Below are positions 1 to 12,291 of a DNA stretch of 64,000 nucleotides, piece by piece. Position numbers and translations under genes: made by a program. Under the pieces are notes generated by a model. That model saw only the letters and a program-made list of their open reading frames with translations. It did not search any database and was not told the DNA's origin. The DNA comes from Dillenia suffruticosa (Eukaryota; Streptophyta; Magnoliopsida; Dilleniales; Dilleniaceae): positions 1,229,001-1,293,000 of the forward strand of contig JAVTVX010000012.1 in the NCBI GenBank assembly GCA_033439265.1. Direction: 5' to 3'. How positions within the stretch are numbered: position 1 is the first letter of the stretch; every line of letters begins with the position of its first letter.

Positions 1-101
1 CGAAGTTCAATAACATTGTGAAGAATGTATCCAGATTTCGAATAAGAAAGTTATAATAAAACAAAAGGCGATTGAAGAGATTTAAAGCTCAACACATAGT
101 G

Positions 102-136
<35 letters not shown>

Positions 137-875
137 GGAGGCACAGAAGTCAAAGCATCGATATAACCATTGAAATAGCACGATATTTCTGCTCAAAACT
201 CCTGCACGTCCACCAAGTGTTATAGCATGTCCCTAATAGGGAGATAATGGAATGAAGCAAGAAGTGTACGGAAGAGAGGAAGGGAAAGATATAAAAGATG
301 GGAATGTCATCTTTATATTTCAAAATGAAGGAGCATTTCGCTTGAAAGATCAAATCCTATGATTGATTCAGAACCCAGTCTGGATTTTAAGTCAAAGTAG
401 GAATGATGAATGTGCCTGAAGCATCTAAGATTTAATGCCTGCTGAAGCATCAGTGGAAGAGACAAGGGAGGAAAAGAAGTCTTTTCATTATCTGGGAAAC
501 AGGAAACTAGGGATGGGTGGGGGCAGCTGCCCCTCCCTGAAATTTAAAGAAAAAAGATAATGCATACATATAATTTCAAAACTTATAACCCCATATTTTC
601 CTTTGCCCCATTAAAATTATAATCCACATATATGTTGTACTTCACCACCTTGACATAAATTTTTGGCTTCCCCCCTACCGGAAGCTATCATCTCCAACAT
701 CATCGGTATTATTTATGAAAACACAAAAGATGAGCAAAAGAAAAGCATGAAGAAAAAAGGTCTGAGGTAACACATTATTTTAAGGCTTAGAGATAAGTTA
801 AAACAAATACAATAATAACACAAATAATACAAAAATGAGGGCATGGAAATCCAAGAAATGCAGTGGCTCAATTAC
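1..875. other. MORC intron 5 (incomplete)
   Basis: This is AT-rich intron sequence downstream of MORC exon 5 (the gene is on the minus strand). It contains a GA microsatellite at 104-134. I found no match to the next expected MORC exon, no RNA gene and no recognisable transposon. Confidence 0.6.
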
Positions 876-2641
876 ATTGTCCAATAGTTGAGTTTCCCTT
901 CTTTGTGGAATATCCCAAGCTCATACAATTCCGAATACATACAGGATCCATTCCACCTCCATTATCTGAAATATGAAGGACAAATTGATCTTTTATCTAG
1001 GCAAATAGAAAAACCAAGGAATTAGTCAATAGCATAGTAAAATCAATCATACCTTGGAAAAGCAAAGCTGGAGAACCATCCTGTAAGTTGGAAACTTTAT
1101 CAACCTTCACAAAAGTTGCGCCATTGTGAATCTAGGAACATGGGACCCAAACGTAAGCTAAAATCATTAAGTAGCACATAGAAGACTCAAAAACAATATG
1201 CCAAAGTAATTTATGTGATCTCTCTTATGATAGAGATAATAACATGAGAGATGGGGACTACAAGCCAAAACCATACACTAAGGGAAGTTGAGAATATGAC
1301 AATGGTTGATCATGTTATCTTGAGTCTCGGATTTTGTTGGTTCATTTATCGGGGAAATCTAGTGTACCGCTATATAAAAATAAATGAAACATACAAAATT
1401 ACTTTAACTATAGAGAAATTAAACTTATGAGCCATACCATGAAACTATGGAAGAGAGTGATAGAGTATACATTGAGATTGGAGATAAATGAATCTCAAAA
1501 TCAATTTGGATTTATGCTGGAGAGATCCACCACGAAATCAATCCACTTGTTAAGACATTTGATAAAGATATATAGAACACATAAGAGAGACCTACATATT
1601 GTATTCATTGATCTAGAAAAGGCATATGATAGGGTTCCGAGAGACGTATTGTGATGGGTACTAATGAATAAAGGGATCTTCTCGAAATATATTAATCTCA
1701 TTAAAGATATATATGAGGGAGCTGAAACTAATGTAAGAAGTTGTGGGGGTTTCAGCAATAGCCTCCCCATTAACATTAGACTCCATCAAGATTCAGCATT
1801 AAGCTCCATCCTCTTTGCAATAATAATAGACGAAGTCACAAAAAACATCCAAAATGAAATACCATGGTGTATGTTTTTTGCAGATGATATAGTGCTAGTT
1901 GATGAAGATAGGGAGAGTATTAGTGCTAAATTAGAGTTATGGAGGATCATACTAGAATCCAAAGAGTTTAAATTGAGTAGATCGAAAACTATGTATATAA
2001 GACGTAAGTTTAGTAACAGTCATCAGAATGATGAAGAAACGATTAAAATAGATGGACAAGATGTACCCAAAAGTAAACGATTTAGATATCTAGATTTTAT
2101 CATTCAAAATGATAATAATATAAATGGATATGTGAACTATAAGATTCAAGCGAGTTGGATAAAATGAAGAAGGCAACCGGAATTCTTTACGATCGCACAA
2201 TGCCAATGCATTTGAAGGGAAAATTTTATAGAATCACAGTTAGACTTGCACTATTGTATGATACTGAATGTTGAGTTATTAAACGATAACAAAAACAAAA
2301 AATGACCGTAACAAAAATGAGGATGTTTAAGTAAATGTGTGACAAAACTAGAAAAGATAAAATTAGAAATGAAAAGATTCACAACAAGTTGGAATTAATT
2401 CAATTGTGGATAAGATGCGAGAGTATAATTTGAGGTGATTTGGGCATGTGTAAAGAAGACCTAAGAACACATCGGTTAGGAGAGCCGAGAACTTAAATAT
2501 AGGAAATTTAATAAAATATAAAGGTAGATCGCTAAAAATTTGGATACAAATTATTCGTAAAAACATGATAATTAGATATTTAAACAAGAAGATGACCTGG
2601 GAGAGGAATGAGAGGTGTAAAAGAATTCACACAAATTAAAC

Positions 2642-2692
<51 letters not shown>

Positions 2693-5600
2693 TGTTTTGT
2701 ATATGTATTTATTTATTTATTTATTTTTTAATTATTTTCAAATTTGTCACTCAAATGACCAACCTAAAATTGTTGGGATTAAGACTTAATTTGTTGTTAT
2801 TGTAGTAGATTAATTAATCTTTCTCTTTGATCCCATACAACTTGGATTCTAAGCACATGGACCAAAACTAGAAGAATAAACAAAAAATAAAGACAGATCT
2901 AGTAGAAGAGGAGGAAAAAGAAGAAAAGGGAACCATTCACAGTCTCCTCCAATTTAGACCTTTATTCACACCCATGAATGTGATCCAGCACAAAGATATT
3001 CTAGAACTACCCCATGCTCAAGTTTTAGAAATTCATAGGAACTGTCATGGTAGTACAGTTCTAAGATAGTTGGGTAGGCAAATAAACACAACTTAAGGAA
3101 CCAACTTATGACCATTTCAAGTAAAATGATTTCTATTAATAAAAACATTATTTTAGATTTGAGATACAGAAATCAACTCAATTAAACCACTTTCTTTCCA
3201 CTAAGTGAAGCAGGTTAATTAATTAATAAAGGAACTAGCATTAGTTTTCCAAGTAAACTAAAATTTGCACCTGTGTCATCTAATAGTAACTTCATATTAA
3301 TCAATTAAGTCCCTCCATATCATATAAACTAGGATTCAGAAAATTGATCACCTCCCCTTGTTATAGAAAACCAACTCCTAATTTACCTCGGAGCAACAAA
3401 ACTGACAAATTGAATAAGGGTGGAAATCATTTATTAAGGGCAATAGAAATCTAAAGTGTTTTAATGATGTATCAACATGTAGAAGCCAAAACCAACATGA
3501 AACTTTCAATCCATTCTTGAGTAGGATATTGAAGGCCTAACATAAATTATACAATTAGGTATAACTGCAGACCTCTTTTGAGGGGATACAAGCATAACCT
3601 AGCCTTCAACACCATCCTTCCAACAATGAAGACCTTCTCATGTCACTTGTGAGAGAAATTGGTCCAAATAGATGTTAGAGATGAAATTCCCCAGAAGCCT
3701 CCTAATATTCCACCTCATTAATGTATGTCTTAGGATTATTTAAACATATTTCTTGAATGGAAATTAAACTTTGAAAGAAACAGAGAAAAATGTGAATAAT
3801 GACCAGGACGAATAAAATTTATTCAAATGACTATCACCATTTTGAAGTGACAATTGCCACTTTAGTCATTAGTGTCCAAGACAACTCCACCTTGCAATCT
3901 TTTGAAAGTTATATTTTGTTTTCATTTTGTTTAATTTCTTTCCAATTATATGTCTTAGGCTTCTAAGCCTATGTTGGCCCACGGAAAAAAATAATAGTAA
4001 GCTTTGATTATTTAATAAACTTTCTCTGAGTGTTTCTCATCATCTTGGTGGATTCCAAGAGATTGCTGGTGCATTCTGAGTAAGACCAACCAACCCGTAG
4101 TTTGGGACTTTGAATTGAATTGCATCTACCCAATCCACGTAAGCCCCCAAGCATGATGCTCCATTTGCATATATAATATATATTATAGTGTTGCCTCTAG
4201 GTCCTACACCTATAAACCATCATAAACAAAACTATTTTCACATCTCTAGTTGACTCTGAAGTACAAGTAGAGAACATAACAATGTGTAATGATAATTTAG
4301 TTGATGTGACTATATTTCTTTTGTTCCAAAGAATCCAAGAGTGTTATGCATTCCCTGTGGCTAGATGAGTAACTATAATAAGAGAAAATGGGAGAAAGAT
4401 ATACAGATTGAATCAGATACGATATCCAGTCCCATTCATCATGGCATCAATTGCTAGCTCTCATGTCCTAGCTCAGAACCAGTTTTCTCCAAGTCCATTC
4501 CCCATATAGTCCTAGAGTTTCCACATGGTTCAGTATGAATATTTTTTTATTTTAATCCTCTAGGGCATCATCAGAGGGAACTGATTCATCCAAATTTTAC
4601 ACTGCCAGATGATAGATGCCAACCATTCCAGAAATCATCATAGAAAATACAATTATTCTAGAGTATAACAATAGATGAATACATGCAACAGAAATTGCAT
4701 ATCAACACCACAATGCTTGTTGGTGGCGTTATACAATTTCCTCCTCAAAAGAGGGGCAAAAAATTGTTTCCGTAAATGTTCCAATACAATAATTAATCCA
4801 TAAGTAGTTGCATAGAAAGCCAAAAAAGATATCTAGGAGGAGAGAAATGATGTTCACCTCATCAACCACATTGTCTAAGAGTTCAGCAATAGCTGCAAGA
4901 GAAAAAGGAAAATTCAAAAAAGCTACAACAAGAAGAACTTTAAACATTGGCTTCGAATTATACATGCATCTAGAAATGGTATGGCATGAAGAAATGTATC
5001 AACCAATATGTAATGGAAAGTATGAACGTGCTCATCCATTCGATTTCACTTATGAGAAACTCTATACCAATTGGTTTAAAAAAAAGGCAAAGCCAGATAT
5101 TTATAAAGAGGGGTGAAAATATAAAGGGGCAGACAATATAATTTGTAGTGGGCAAACAACATTTAGGGTTTATAACTTTTGAAATTATATACATAAATTT
5201 TTTCATAAAATTTTTTAAATTATATACTAAATAATCATTTTCAACACTTTTGCCACATTAATTACGTGGATTTTAGAATAAACATTTCCTTCCGTGTAAT
5301 CGTCCTAACACATACTAAAATTCTACAATTAAAAAAAAAAGGTCGCAAGCATATGTGTTATGTATATATAAATGTTAATATATATATAGCGCGAGAGAGT
5401 ACCCCCAAAAGCCCATTTATGAGAAGTGGCATTGGAGTGAAGAAACTTGGGATGAACCCTAGCATGCTCCAATTGACCTGCTAAGACAAGAGTTCAATGA
5501 GAAATCATCAAATACAGTTCAATCACACACAGAGAGATAGAGAGAGACCTTGAGGAGGCGCAGAAGTGGAAGGAGCAACACTGAAGTCACCAGCTTTCCA

Positions 5601-5783
5601 GAAACTTCGAGAATTGGGTCCAATCACTTGACTGTTTTTGGGTTTTTTTGTCGGAGAAGGAGGATTCGGTGAAATTTTCTTAGTTGCATTCAGTGACTCA
5701 TTGCTTCTTTCGCCTTCATGGTCATCTCTGCTGCCGTCGATCTCAATCACATTCCCTGGTGCCTTCCTTTGCTTTCCTGACAT
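876..5783 (-). CDS. MORC-family GHKL ATPase, 5' part (exons 1-5)
   Basis: This is the N-terminal part of a plant Microrchidia ATPase; the family acts in the nucleus in heterochromatin compaction, transposon silencing and immunity. Five coding exons are visible (5549-5783, 5403-5477, 4858-4892, 1053-1131, 876-965), all with GT-AG borders and matching phase. After an acidic leader, residues 64-103 hold the plant MORC signature (RSFWKAGDF, then [23 protein letters not shown]). The GHKL N-box follows at 107-115 (ELLDNVVDE, Asn111 for Mg-ATP), then NGATFVKVD, and the glycine box DNGGGMD at 142-148. Exon 5 ends at TIGQ, just before the expected YGNGFKTS. No such exon lies between 1 and 875, so the rest must lie beyond the left edge. 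Intron 3 is 3.7 kb and holds a LINE remnant. Position suits a MORC1/2 (CRT1) orthologue; the exact paralogue is not resolved. Confidence 0.93.
1400..2806 (+). mobile_element. RTE-type LINE remnant, 5'-truncated
   Basis: The translation shows reverse transcriptase of the plant RTE clade: a [15 protein letters not shown] block, then NQFGFM..RSTT, then [16 protein letters not shown] at about 1600-1652, and the catalytic [10 protein letters not shown] (YADD equivalent) at about 1877-1906. Reading is broken by a TGA after DVL (1652-1654) and further stops and shifts downstream. The endonuclease half is missing, so the copy is 5'-truncated. The 3' end at about 2770-2806 has the RTE-like tail (GGGATTAAGACTTAATTTG followed by TTG-type repeats). 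A TA microsatellite sits inside the 3' part at 2648-2690. The copy lies in MORC intron 3, antisense to the gene, and is dead. Confidence 0.85.
2807..4857. other. Rest of MORC intron 3
   Basis: Between the LINE tail and MORC exon 3 lie about 2 kb of AT-rich sequence. Short open frames here have no recognisable domain and lie inside the intron. I see no RNA gene or clear repeat. Confidence 0.5.
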
Positions 5784-6922
5784 TTTCCCGCAGGAGAAAT
5801 TCAGTTCCTGTTTCGTGGAGCTAGGGTTATCTGCAAAATTATGAAATTATAGACCCTCCAGTTTGCTTTCAGCATAACTAGCAGAGCAAAAAGTGAAAAT
5901 CAAAATTACAGTTCCCGATCCTCATCGGGCTGCCAGGAGAAGACCTTGGGCCGCCCGGCCCGAAGAGTTCACTCCCCAACCCACCGCAAATTATCGTGTA
6001 AAACGAGCCCTTGCCATCCTCGCCAAGGAATGGGACGGGTTGACAACAGTGGATACCTGCGGGCATCGTGTGTACGGTAAAAAATTGCCTCACACGTGTG
6101 GGTGCGGGTAGGTATTTTTTTTTTTTTTTTTTTTTTGAAAGGCGCATGAAGCAGGGACAGTCCGCAGGTAATGTCGACCTCCACCCGTATACCCGCAGGT
6201 CAACCCGTTGATATAAAATTTATGTTACAGCATTCTCCATTAACCTTTTTCTTATCAGAGAATGATTCTAACCAAAATTTTTAAAAGTTTGAAAATAAAA
6301 ATTTTGCACTTAAAAATTTATAATTTAGATATCATTTAAGTATTTGTTGTGTTTTAATTTGGGATTTTAAAATTATTATAATTTAATTTGTAATATTTAT
6401 TTTATGATTTTTTTTTTATAATCGATCACTTTTATCGACAAACTTGTGAATATTTTTCTTTTTATAAATCATTCATATCTAATAGGCACGTTAGATTTAA
6501 ATAAATTTGATTCTAGTCGGGTTAAATATTTAAGAAGTAAAACTCTGTAAACTCGAACCGGGACCTACTGAGGGACCTTACATAATGGGTTCTAATGTTC
6601 AGCCACATGAATGATGATTGTTAACGAGTGTGCGCGGGTGCCATTGCATTAATAGTGGCGACTCTAGCCAAATGGTTTGTGTTGCATGATGATTGGTATT
6701 ATATGAGTCTCATGCGTACTTCCTCTTCACTTTCAAGGATAGAGGACACTTATGATCGGATACCCTCCATAAGTGTTCGGCCATAGAATAGAAATAAAGA
6801 AAGGCCAAGTAAGTTTTCCCATCTCCTACACTACTCTAAACAAGCATTTGATTCAGTAAAGCAGAAGAACTGTTTCCAATAAACAAAGTCTATTCAGCAA
6901 TGGCTTCATTGAAGAAAAAATA

Positions 6923-6954
<32 letters not shown>

Positions 6955-7050
6955 ATTCAAACAGGAAATGATGTTTGAAGTTGCAGCATCCAAAGGTCTA
7001 CTGGGATATGCAAATTATTTACACTTAGAGAGAAACACTAGTCAATTACG
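5784..7050. other. MORC upstream region / PAP 3' flank
   Basis: The first 400 bases are the MORC leader and promoter side. A GC-rich patch (5925-6205) sits in an otherwise AT-rich spacer. It holds repeated TGCGGGTA-like words, partly in inverted order (GGGTTGAC...CTGCGGG near 6040-6065, its mirror near 6185-6207), and a T-run of about 20 bases at 6115-6136. This may be a small degraded transposon, but no clean ends are seen. An AAT microsatellite lies at 6928-6952. Confidence 0.4.
6091..6100. promoter_or_regulatory. Palindromic G-box candidate
   Basis: CACACGTGTG is a perfect 10-base palindrome with the CACGTG G-box core, recognised in plants by bZIP and bHLH factors. It lies about 310 bases upstream of the MORC start codon, inside the GC-rich patch. 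Binding is inferred only from the motif. Confidence 0.25.
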
Positions 7051-7262
7051 TCATTCCCGTCCCTTCAGAGAACCGGAGTTGCTTCTGTCTTCTGGATACC
7101 AGAATCTATTATAGAACCAAACAGAATCGGCAGCAACTGCTTCATTGTCCTGATTACGATGCCATGTGAATTGCGCATGTGTCCGGTTTTTTATGTCAAG
7201 AATCCCATGGCCGAAGCTTGCTTCTCTATATGCTGAGTAATCTGGCTGAGGTTCTGTGAAAC

Positions 7263-7293
<31 letters not shown>

Positions 7294-9291
7294 AAGAAGA
7301 AGCTGAGTAGTTTTTTTCTAAGCAATATAATGGCAAGTTCTAGAGATGTTACCTATTTGCAATGCCTTCAATGTTTCCACCATCACCAATTGTTATATAT
7401 ACTGGAGCAGAGGCATTTTTAACTGGCGTGGACACCCCATTTGTTATGTTGTATCTCACATTTGATATTCTCTCCTAAACATGCATGAAGAAGTAAAATT
7501 ATCAGGGAAATCAAAAAGTTCTAAACTCAAAAGACTTCTACAGGGCATTCTTATTGAATGTAAATGAGAGGTGCATGTGGTTCACACTCATATTAACACA
7601 AATCAATTGACTCTGTCATATCAGTAAAGTTATAAATTATGCTACCATTAATGAACAATGAAGAAGAAGGATGGAAGCTTACAGAGCGCTCATAGGCATG
7701 AACATGGCCAGCAAACACCACGTCAACTTTGTTGTCCACAAACCAGGATTCGAACATCACTCTCATGCTTTCACCTTCCATGTAATGATAATTGTAACTA
7801 TTATACCACGGGGAGTGAAGAAGGACAATCAACCATGGTGTCTCAGCTCTGTTGACCTTTGGAAACTCTTGCTGTAGCCAATTGTATTGGGGAGTATACG
7901 TCCCTAAACAAGCCATAAAAATAGTCAATACAGGCAGTTTTATCAAGTAGTGAATTTGCTCATCATGATCTAAAATGACTTACCATATGCCGAGTAAGAA
8001 GAGAGGACAATGATGTAGGCAGACGCACGCTTGATAGAATACCATAGTGGAGATGTGCTTTGGGAGGCCCTGTAAGGTACATGGTACCTGTGCATGTATG
8101 GCTTGAATGGACTATATTCACCCTGGAAAAAAAAAAAAGGAAAAGACCCTTTGAGAATGTGCAAACACCATCGATAAATAAATCACACAAATCAACAAAA
8201 TAAGAACAAGATTTATGTAATTCAAATGGCCTATGTCCAAATGATGAAAAAAAGAAAAAACCAACAAATTCAGTATATAAAAAAAGAAGTACAAAGTGAG
8301 GAAAGGATAACAAAAGGTATTTTGAGGACAAGTAACCTTACAATCTCTGGAGCAAAATCAATCTCATGATTGCCAGGAGTCCAGATCCATGGTTGATATG
8401 CGGTGCTTTTCTCTACAAAGCGGCCCCATGTATCCCACCTCACGTTGTCATGAAGTGGATGATCGTCAGCGTAAGACAGATCCCCAGCAAACAAGACTGT
8501 TTGCCCTTTCGGATTTGACAGATAATGCTCCAATGTTTGATTAGAATCAAGTGTTTGTCCCAAGTCTCCTTCACAAATTAGTAAAATCTTATGTTATTTC
8601 AAAATATGGGATATGACAACTAGTAAGAAATTGAGGTTGTAGAGCGTCAAACCGATGATGCCAAAGGTGTATGGAACATCAGGTCCTACTTTGGGAGGAG
8701 TACTAAACCAAAACCTCCTCGTTGCATTGCCACTCCCAAGCTCATAAAAGTACTTGGTGTCATACTACAAATAACAAGAAGAAAAATGCAATTTAATTAC
8801 CTAGTACTACTTCACGATTTTTAAGAAAGTGAGTAATCTAGTAGTGAACCTCCAGTTTTTTGATGGTGGCATGGTGAATGTAGCCCGAGGAATAACTGAA
8901 ATACCGATAAGTTGTGATCATAGAATGCGTGACATGCTTATGCTTATCCTTGCCTTCTGCAGCCCAATATCTGACAGTGTCCGGATGTCGTGCCACCGGT
9001 GTCACCCATGACACTATCACACTCCTTCCTGCATGATCTCCTTGTGTTATATGAACCTACATTGTTCAATGAAGTGCAAAATCGATTAAAATGTTCTTGA
9101 CCAGAAAATGTTAAAAACTGCAATACCTGCTCAGGTGCATTATATCCTGGAGGCGATGGAAAGGCATCAAGGGGCATGTCAAGAGATGCCTCTGATTTCC
9201 TTATGTAAGAACTTGTGACCCCTCCATTGGCCAATCCAAAACCCTGCAAGATTATTGTGAGAAGAGTTGCAAAGGAAACCAAATTCATCAT
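7051..9291 (-). CDS. Purple acid phosphatase (plant high-molecular-weight type)
   Basis: This is a secreted Fe(III)-metal(II) phosphomonoesterase that releases phosphate from organic esters in the wall, apoplast or vacuole. Eight exons (9127-9291, 8850-9056, 8653-8764, 8342-8568, 7984-8122, 7683-7903, 7353-7474, 7051-7261) join in phase to 467 residues, normal for the family. A hydrophobic signal peptide covers about residues 1-22. The N-terminal fibronectin-like domain contains [18 protein letters not shown]. All five metal-site motifs are present: GDLG (Asp163), GDLSY (Asp191, Tyr194), GNHE (Asn228), VLLH (His313) and GHVH (His350, His352). The C-terminus has the conserved [18 protein letters not shown] block. 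Intron 7 begins beside a GAA microsatellite (7264-7302). It resembles the PAP10/12/25/26 group; gene order favours a PAP25-like locus. Confidence 0.96.
7264..7302. repeat. (GAA)n microsatellite in PAP intron 7
   Basis: About 13 trinucleotide units lie directly next to the acceptor of the last phosphatase exon. On the coding strand this gives a CTT tract that serves as the polypyrimidine tract of the acceptor. Confidence 0.9.
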
Positions 9292-11432
9292 CCTTTTCCT
9301 TTTTCGGAATGAAGATATCAGGTTACTATGTTTCTTTCTTTTGCTAAATAAGTGATGGAGATGTTTGGTATCTGCTAACTACCGCAGTGATCTCCGCATG
9401 GAGGCTTGCTCGGGTATCTTTTGACTTGAACTTTGTCTAGCTTTCACTATGATTGTTTCTCAGTTAAAAATACATTTTTTATATAAAATTTTAATTTTTT
9501 TCCTAAAATAAGTATGTATTGATAATGATTTTAAGAGTATTTATAAGGAATTTTAATTTGATAAATAAAAAAAAAATCATACTTTTCCATTCGAATTTCT
9601 TTTAAATGTAATATTTTAATAAGACAAAATAGGGGGAAAAAAAAAAAGAAAAACCTTCTTATAAGTATTTCTAAAAACATCCAGACACTCATAAAATCAC
9701 TTAAGATGTTGGGCTTTATTTTATCGAAGTAATTTTAACGTATTAGTATACTTACACTTGGTCGATAATTCAGAATAAAATATTAAATTTTTATAGTAAT
9801 AATTTATTTATTTTTATCTTATATAATGAAATTATCTATTTATGATAATAAGGGTTGATCATTTTTTAAAAATAAAAAATAATTATTTAATAATTAATAT
9901 AATTTTGTGATAAATTTATCAATGGATGATATTTATAGTTTCCGGATTCTTCCGTGTTTTTGGCCTCCGTTTGTTAAAAATTAAAAATAAAAATAAAAAA
10001 AGGGAAGAAAAACGGAGTTAAATTGGTAGTGTTTGGCTCCGGGGCGGCTAGAACAGTCACCGGGAGAAACGAAGTTTCAAAAGTCAGCGACAGTTTTACA
10101 AATGCCTTGTAAATTGTAGATCTTCAGCGCTGGTGGAAGATATACCCAATTCAGAGATTCGCGGCTTCCTTAACAGAAGCCCTAAATTCGTTAAAGTTTC
10201 CAGGTTCTCTCTCTCTCTCTCTGATAGCGTAAATTAGGGTTTATTGTTAAAGGGTTGTTTGATTTAATCCTATACTTGTTTCTCAGATTTCAATGATTCG
10301 GTTTTCAATCAAAATGATATTGTAAGGGTAGTACTCAGATTCAGCTAATTGCATGCCCAGCAAAAACTCTGGCTACAAGTGGGAAACTCTTCTTGATTTT
10401 TAGCCGTACGGTGTGGCTGAAAAGATTGAGGGGACTTCTAATTTGACATATCAGAACTATTTGATAAAAATCATGGTTTACTGTTAAAGAGTTGTTTAAT
10501 TAGATCCTATAATTGTTTGTCTGATTTCAATTATTCAGTTTTCGAACAAGGTGATATTGTTTTCTGGGTAATGGTCAGAATCGGCTAATTGTATGCCCAG
10601 TAAGAACTCACTGCAACTAGGGTTAGACCAAAGAATTTAGATAATTTTCCTATTTTTTACTGTATGGTATGTGTTGGTTGAAAAGATTGATGAGTAGTTA
10701 CAGTCCTACTATTTTGATGAAATGTTTCCATAAATCTACTAATTATGTTCAATGGATCTGCTAATTTGAAATATTAGAACAAGGTACAAAATCAGATTTT
10801 AATCAAATCTTTGTTGACCATTAGATCATGGTTTATATCTATTGATGAATATCAGTTGTAGAAATTGTTTGGTTGTAGAGTTGTTTAGTATGCATATTAT
10901 AGGTATTAAAGTTCACGTGATTACAAGTTACCTTGGATTCTTCTATGAAAATATTTTGGTCCGAAAACTCAATTAGCCATGAATTGTGGATCAACCAAAT
11001 GCAAGTTGAGCACTTAAAATCCCTGTGTTTTAAGCTGGCCCCAATTGAGGAACTAAAAGCAGATCTTTGGTGTGCAGGGGCCATTTTGAGGAACCTTATC
11101 TGACATGTTGATTATCCTTTTTGGGGCCTTGGGTGTATCCGGGTATTAGGCTTTTGAGAGCTTTTTCTAGTTGCATCAACCATAATGTTATCTTTCTCTT
11201 GCTGATTGTAGTTAATTTTGCTCCTTCACTTGTGGAAGTTGGCTCAAGTCAGACCACTTATATTGCAGTGTTTCTAGATCTTTACTTTGTTGTCTGCTTT
11301 TGGCACTATATAACATTTTGGTTGATGCAAAATATCCTGGCTTTAGTTTGAAACTATCTTCCTTGCATTGAACTTCTGTCATGTACATTCTATATGTTGT
11401 AGATATAGCATTTTACTTGCTGCCGCATTGAA
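9292..11432. other. Divergent promoter region and RTH 5' UTR/first intron
   Basis: The phosphatase (minus) and the RTE1/RTH gene (plus) diverge here, so both promoters lie in this stretch. The part at 9450-9990 is very AT-rich. A likely non-coding first exon of the plus gene ends near 10202, where CCAG is followed by GT and a CT run, leaving a 5' UTR intron of about 1.2 kb. Two similar segments (about 10225-10420 and 10465-10680) look like a diverged tandem duplication, sharing GGTTTA..GTTAAAG..TTGTTT and ATTGNATGCCCAGNAA words. No other gene is seen. Confidence 0.45.
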
Positions 11433-12291
11433 ATGAGTGTGGACCCTGAGAACCAGATGATGATTCAAGAGAGGGGATCCCCAACAATGCATATCGATCC
11501 AGGAAGGGCACGGTTTCCATGCTGTATTGTGTGGACACCTCTTCCTGTTATTTCATGGTTGATACCCTTTATTGGGCATATGGGCATGTGCAGAGAAGAT
11601 GGTGTGATTTTGGACTTTGCAGGTCCAAATTTCGTGTGTGTGGACAACTTTGCATTTGGAGCTGTGGCTCGCTACATCCAAATAAACAAAGATAGGGTAT
11701 GTATCAATTTCCAATTTTTCACAAGAATCCTGAAAAATGATGAGTTTTGACAGTGGTTAACATATGAATGATATTAAACACTTCTTGCTTGGTATGGCAA
11801 ATCCTTGAAAATTTATCGTATTTCAGCTTCATTGCTTCTCTTAGATGATTGTTCTTTCCAATTTTGTTGGACAGTGCTGCATTTCTTCTCATTGGACTAA
11901 AAGGGAAGATAGACAGGGGCAAGAGGAGTCAGAAAGGGCTGTATCAACATGGGATGATGCACTTTTGAAGGGAACTCAGGAATACCAACACCGATCTTAC
12001 AACCTGCTCACATGCAACTGTCACTCCTTTGTAGCTAACAATCTAAACCGATTGAACTTTAATGGTGGTGGGTGGAATGTAGTAAACCTTGCAATTCTGA
12101 TGTTCCTCAAGGGCCGTTGGGTGAACAATGCTGCCATAGTGAAGTCATACTTACCATTCATTATCGCACTTGGCCTCGGATTAGTGCTTGGTGGTTCGAC
12201 CTTCCTGACCTTTTTGGCTTTCTTTGCTTTCGTCCTTGTTGGTTGGTTTCTTTTCGGAACATACTGTTTAAAAGGCATCATTCAACTGTAG
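11433..12291 (+). CDS. RTH: RTE1/RTH-family membrane protein (TMEM222 homologue)
   Basis: This belongs to the REVERSION-TO-ETHYLENE SENSITIVITY1 family. RTE1 is an ER/Golgi protein that promotes ethylene receptor ETR1 signalling, and RTH is its paralogue. Two coding exons (11433-11696, 11875-12291) join in phase to 226 residues, the family's usual size. Hallmarks are [73 protein letters not shown], the cysteine motif [15 protein letters not shown] (Cys135, Cys137) and GGWNVVNLA. Two C-terminal hydrophobic spans (about 175-220) end in [11 protein letters not shown]. The short N-terminus and the thioredoxin gene next door (RTH and TRX1 are neighbours in Arabidopsis, from memory) favour RTH over RTE1; the sequence alone does not prove it. 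Confidence 0.92.
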
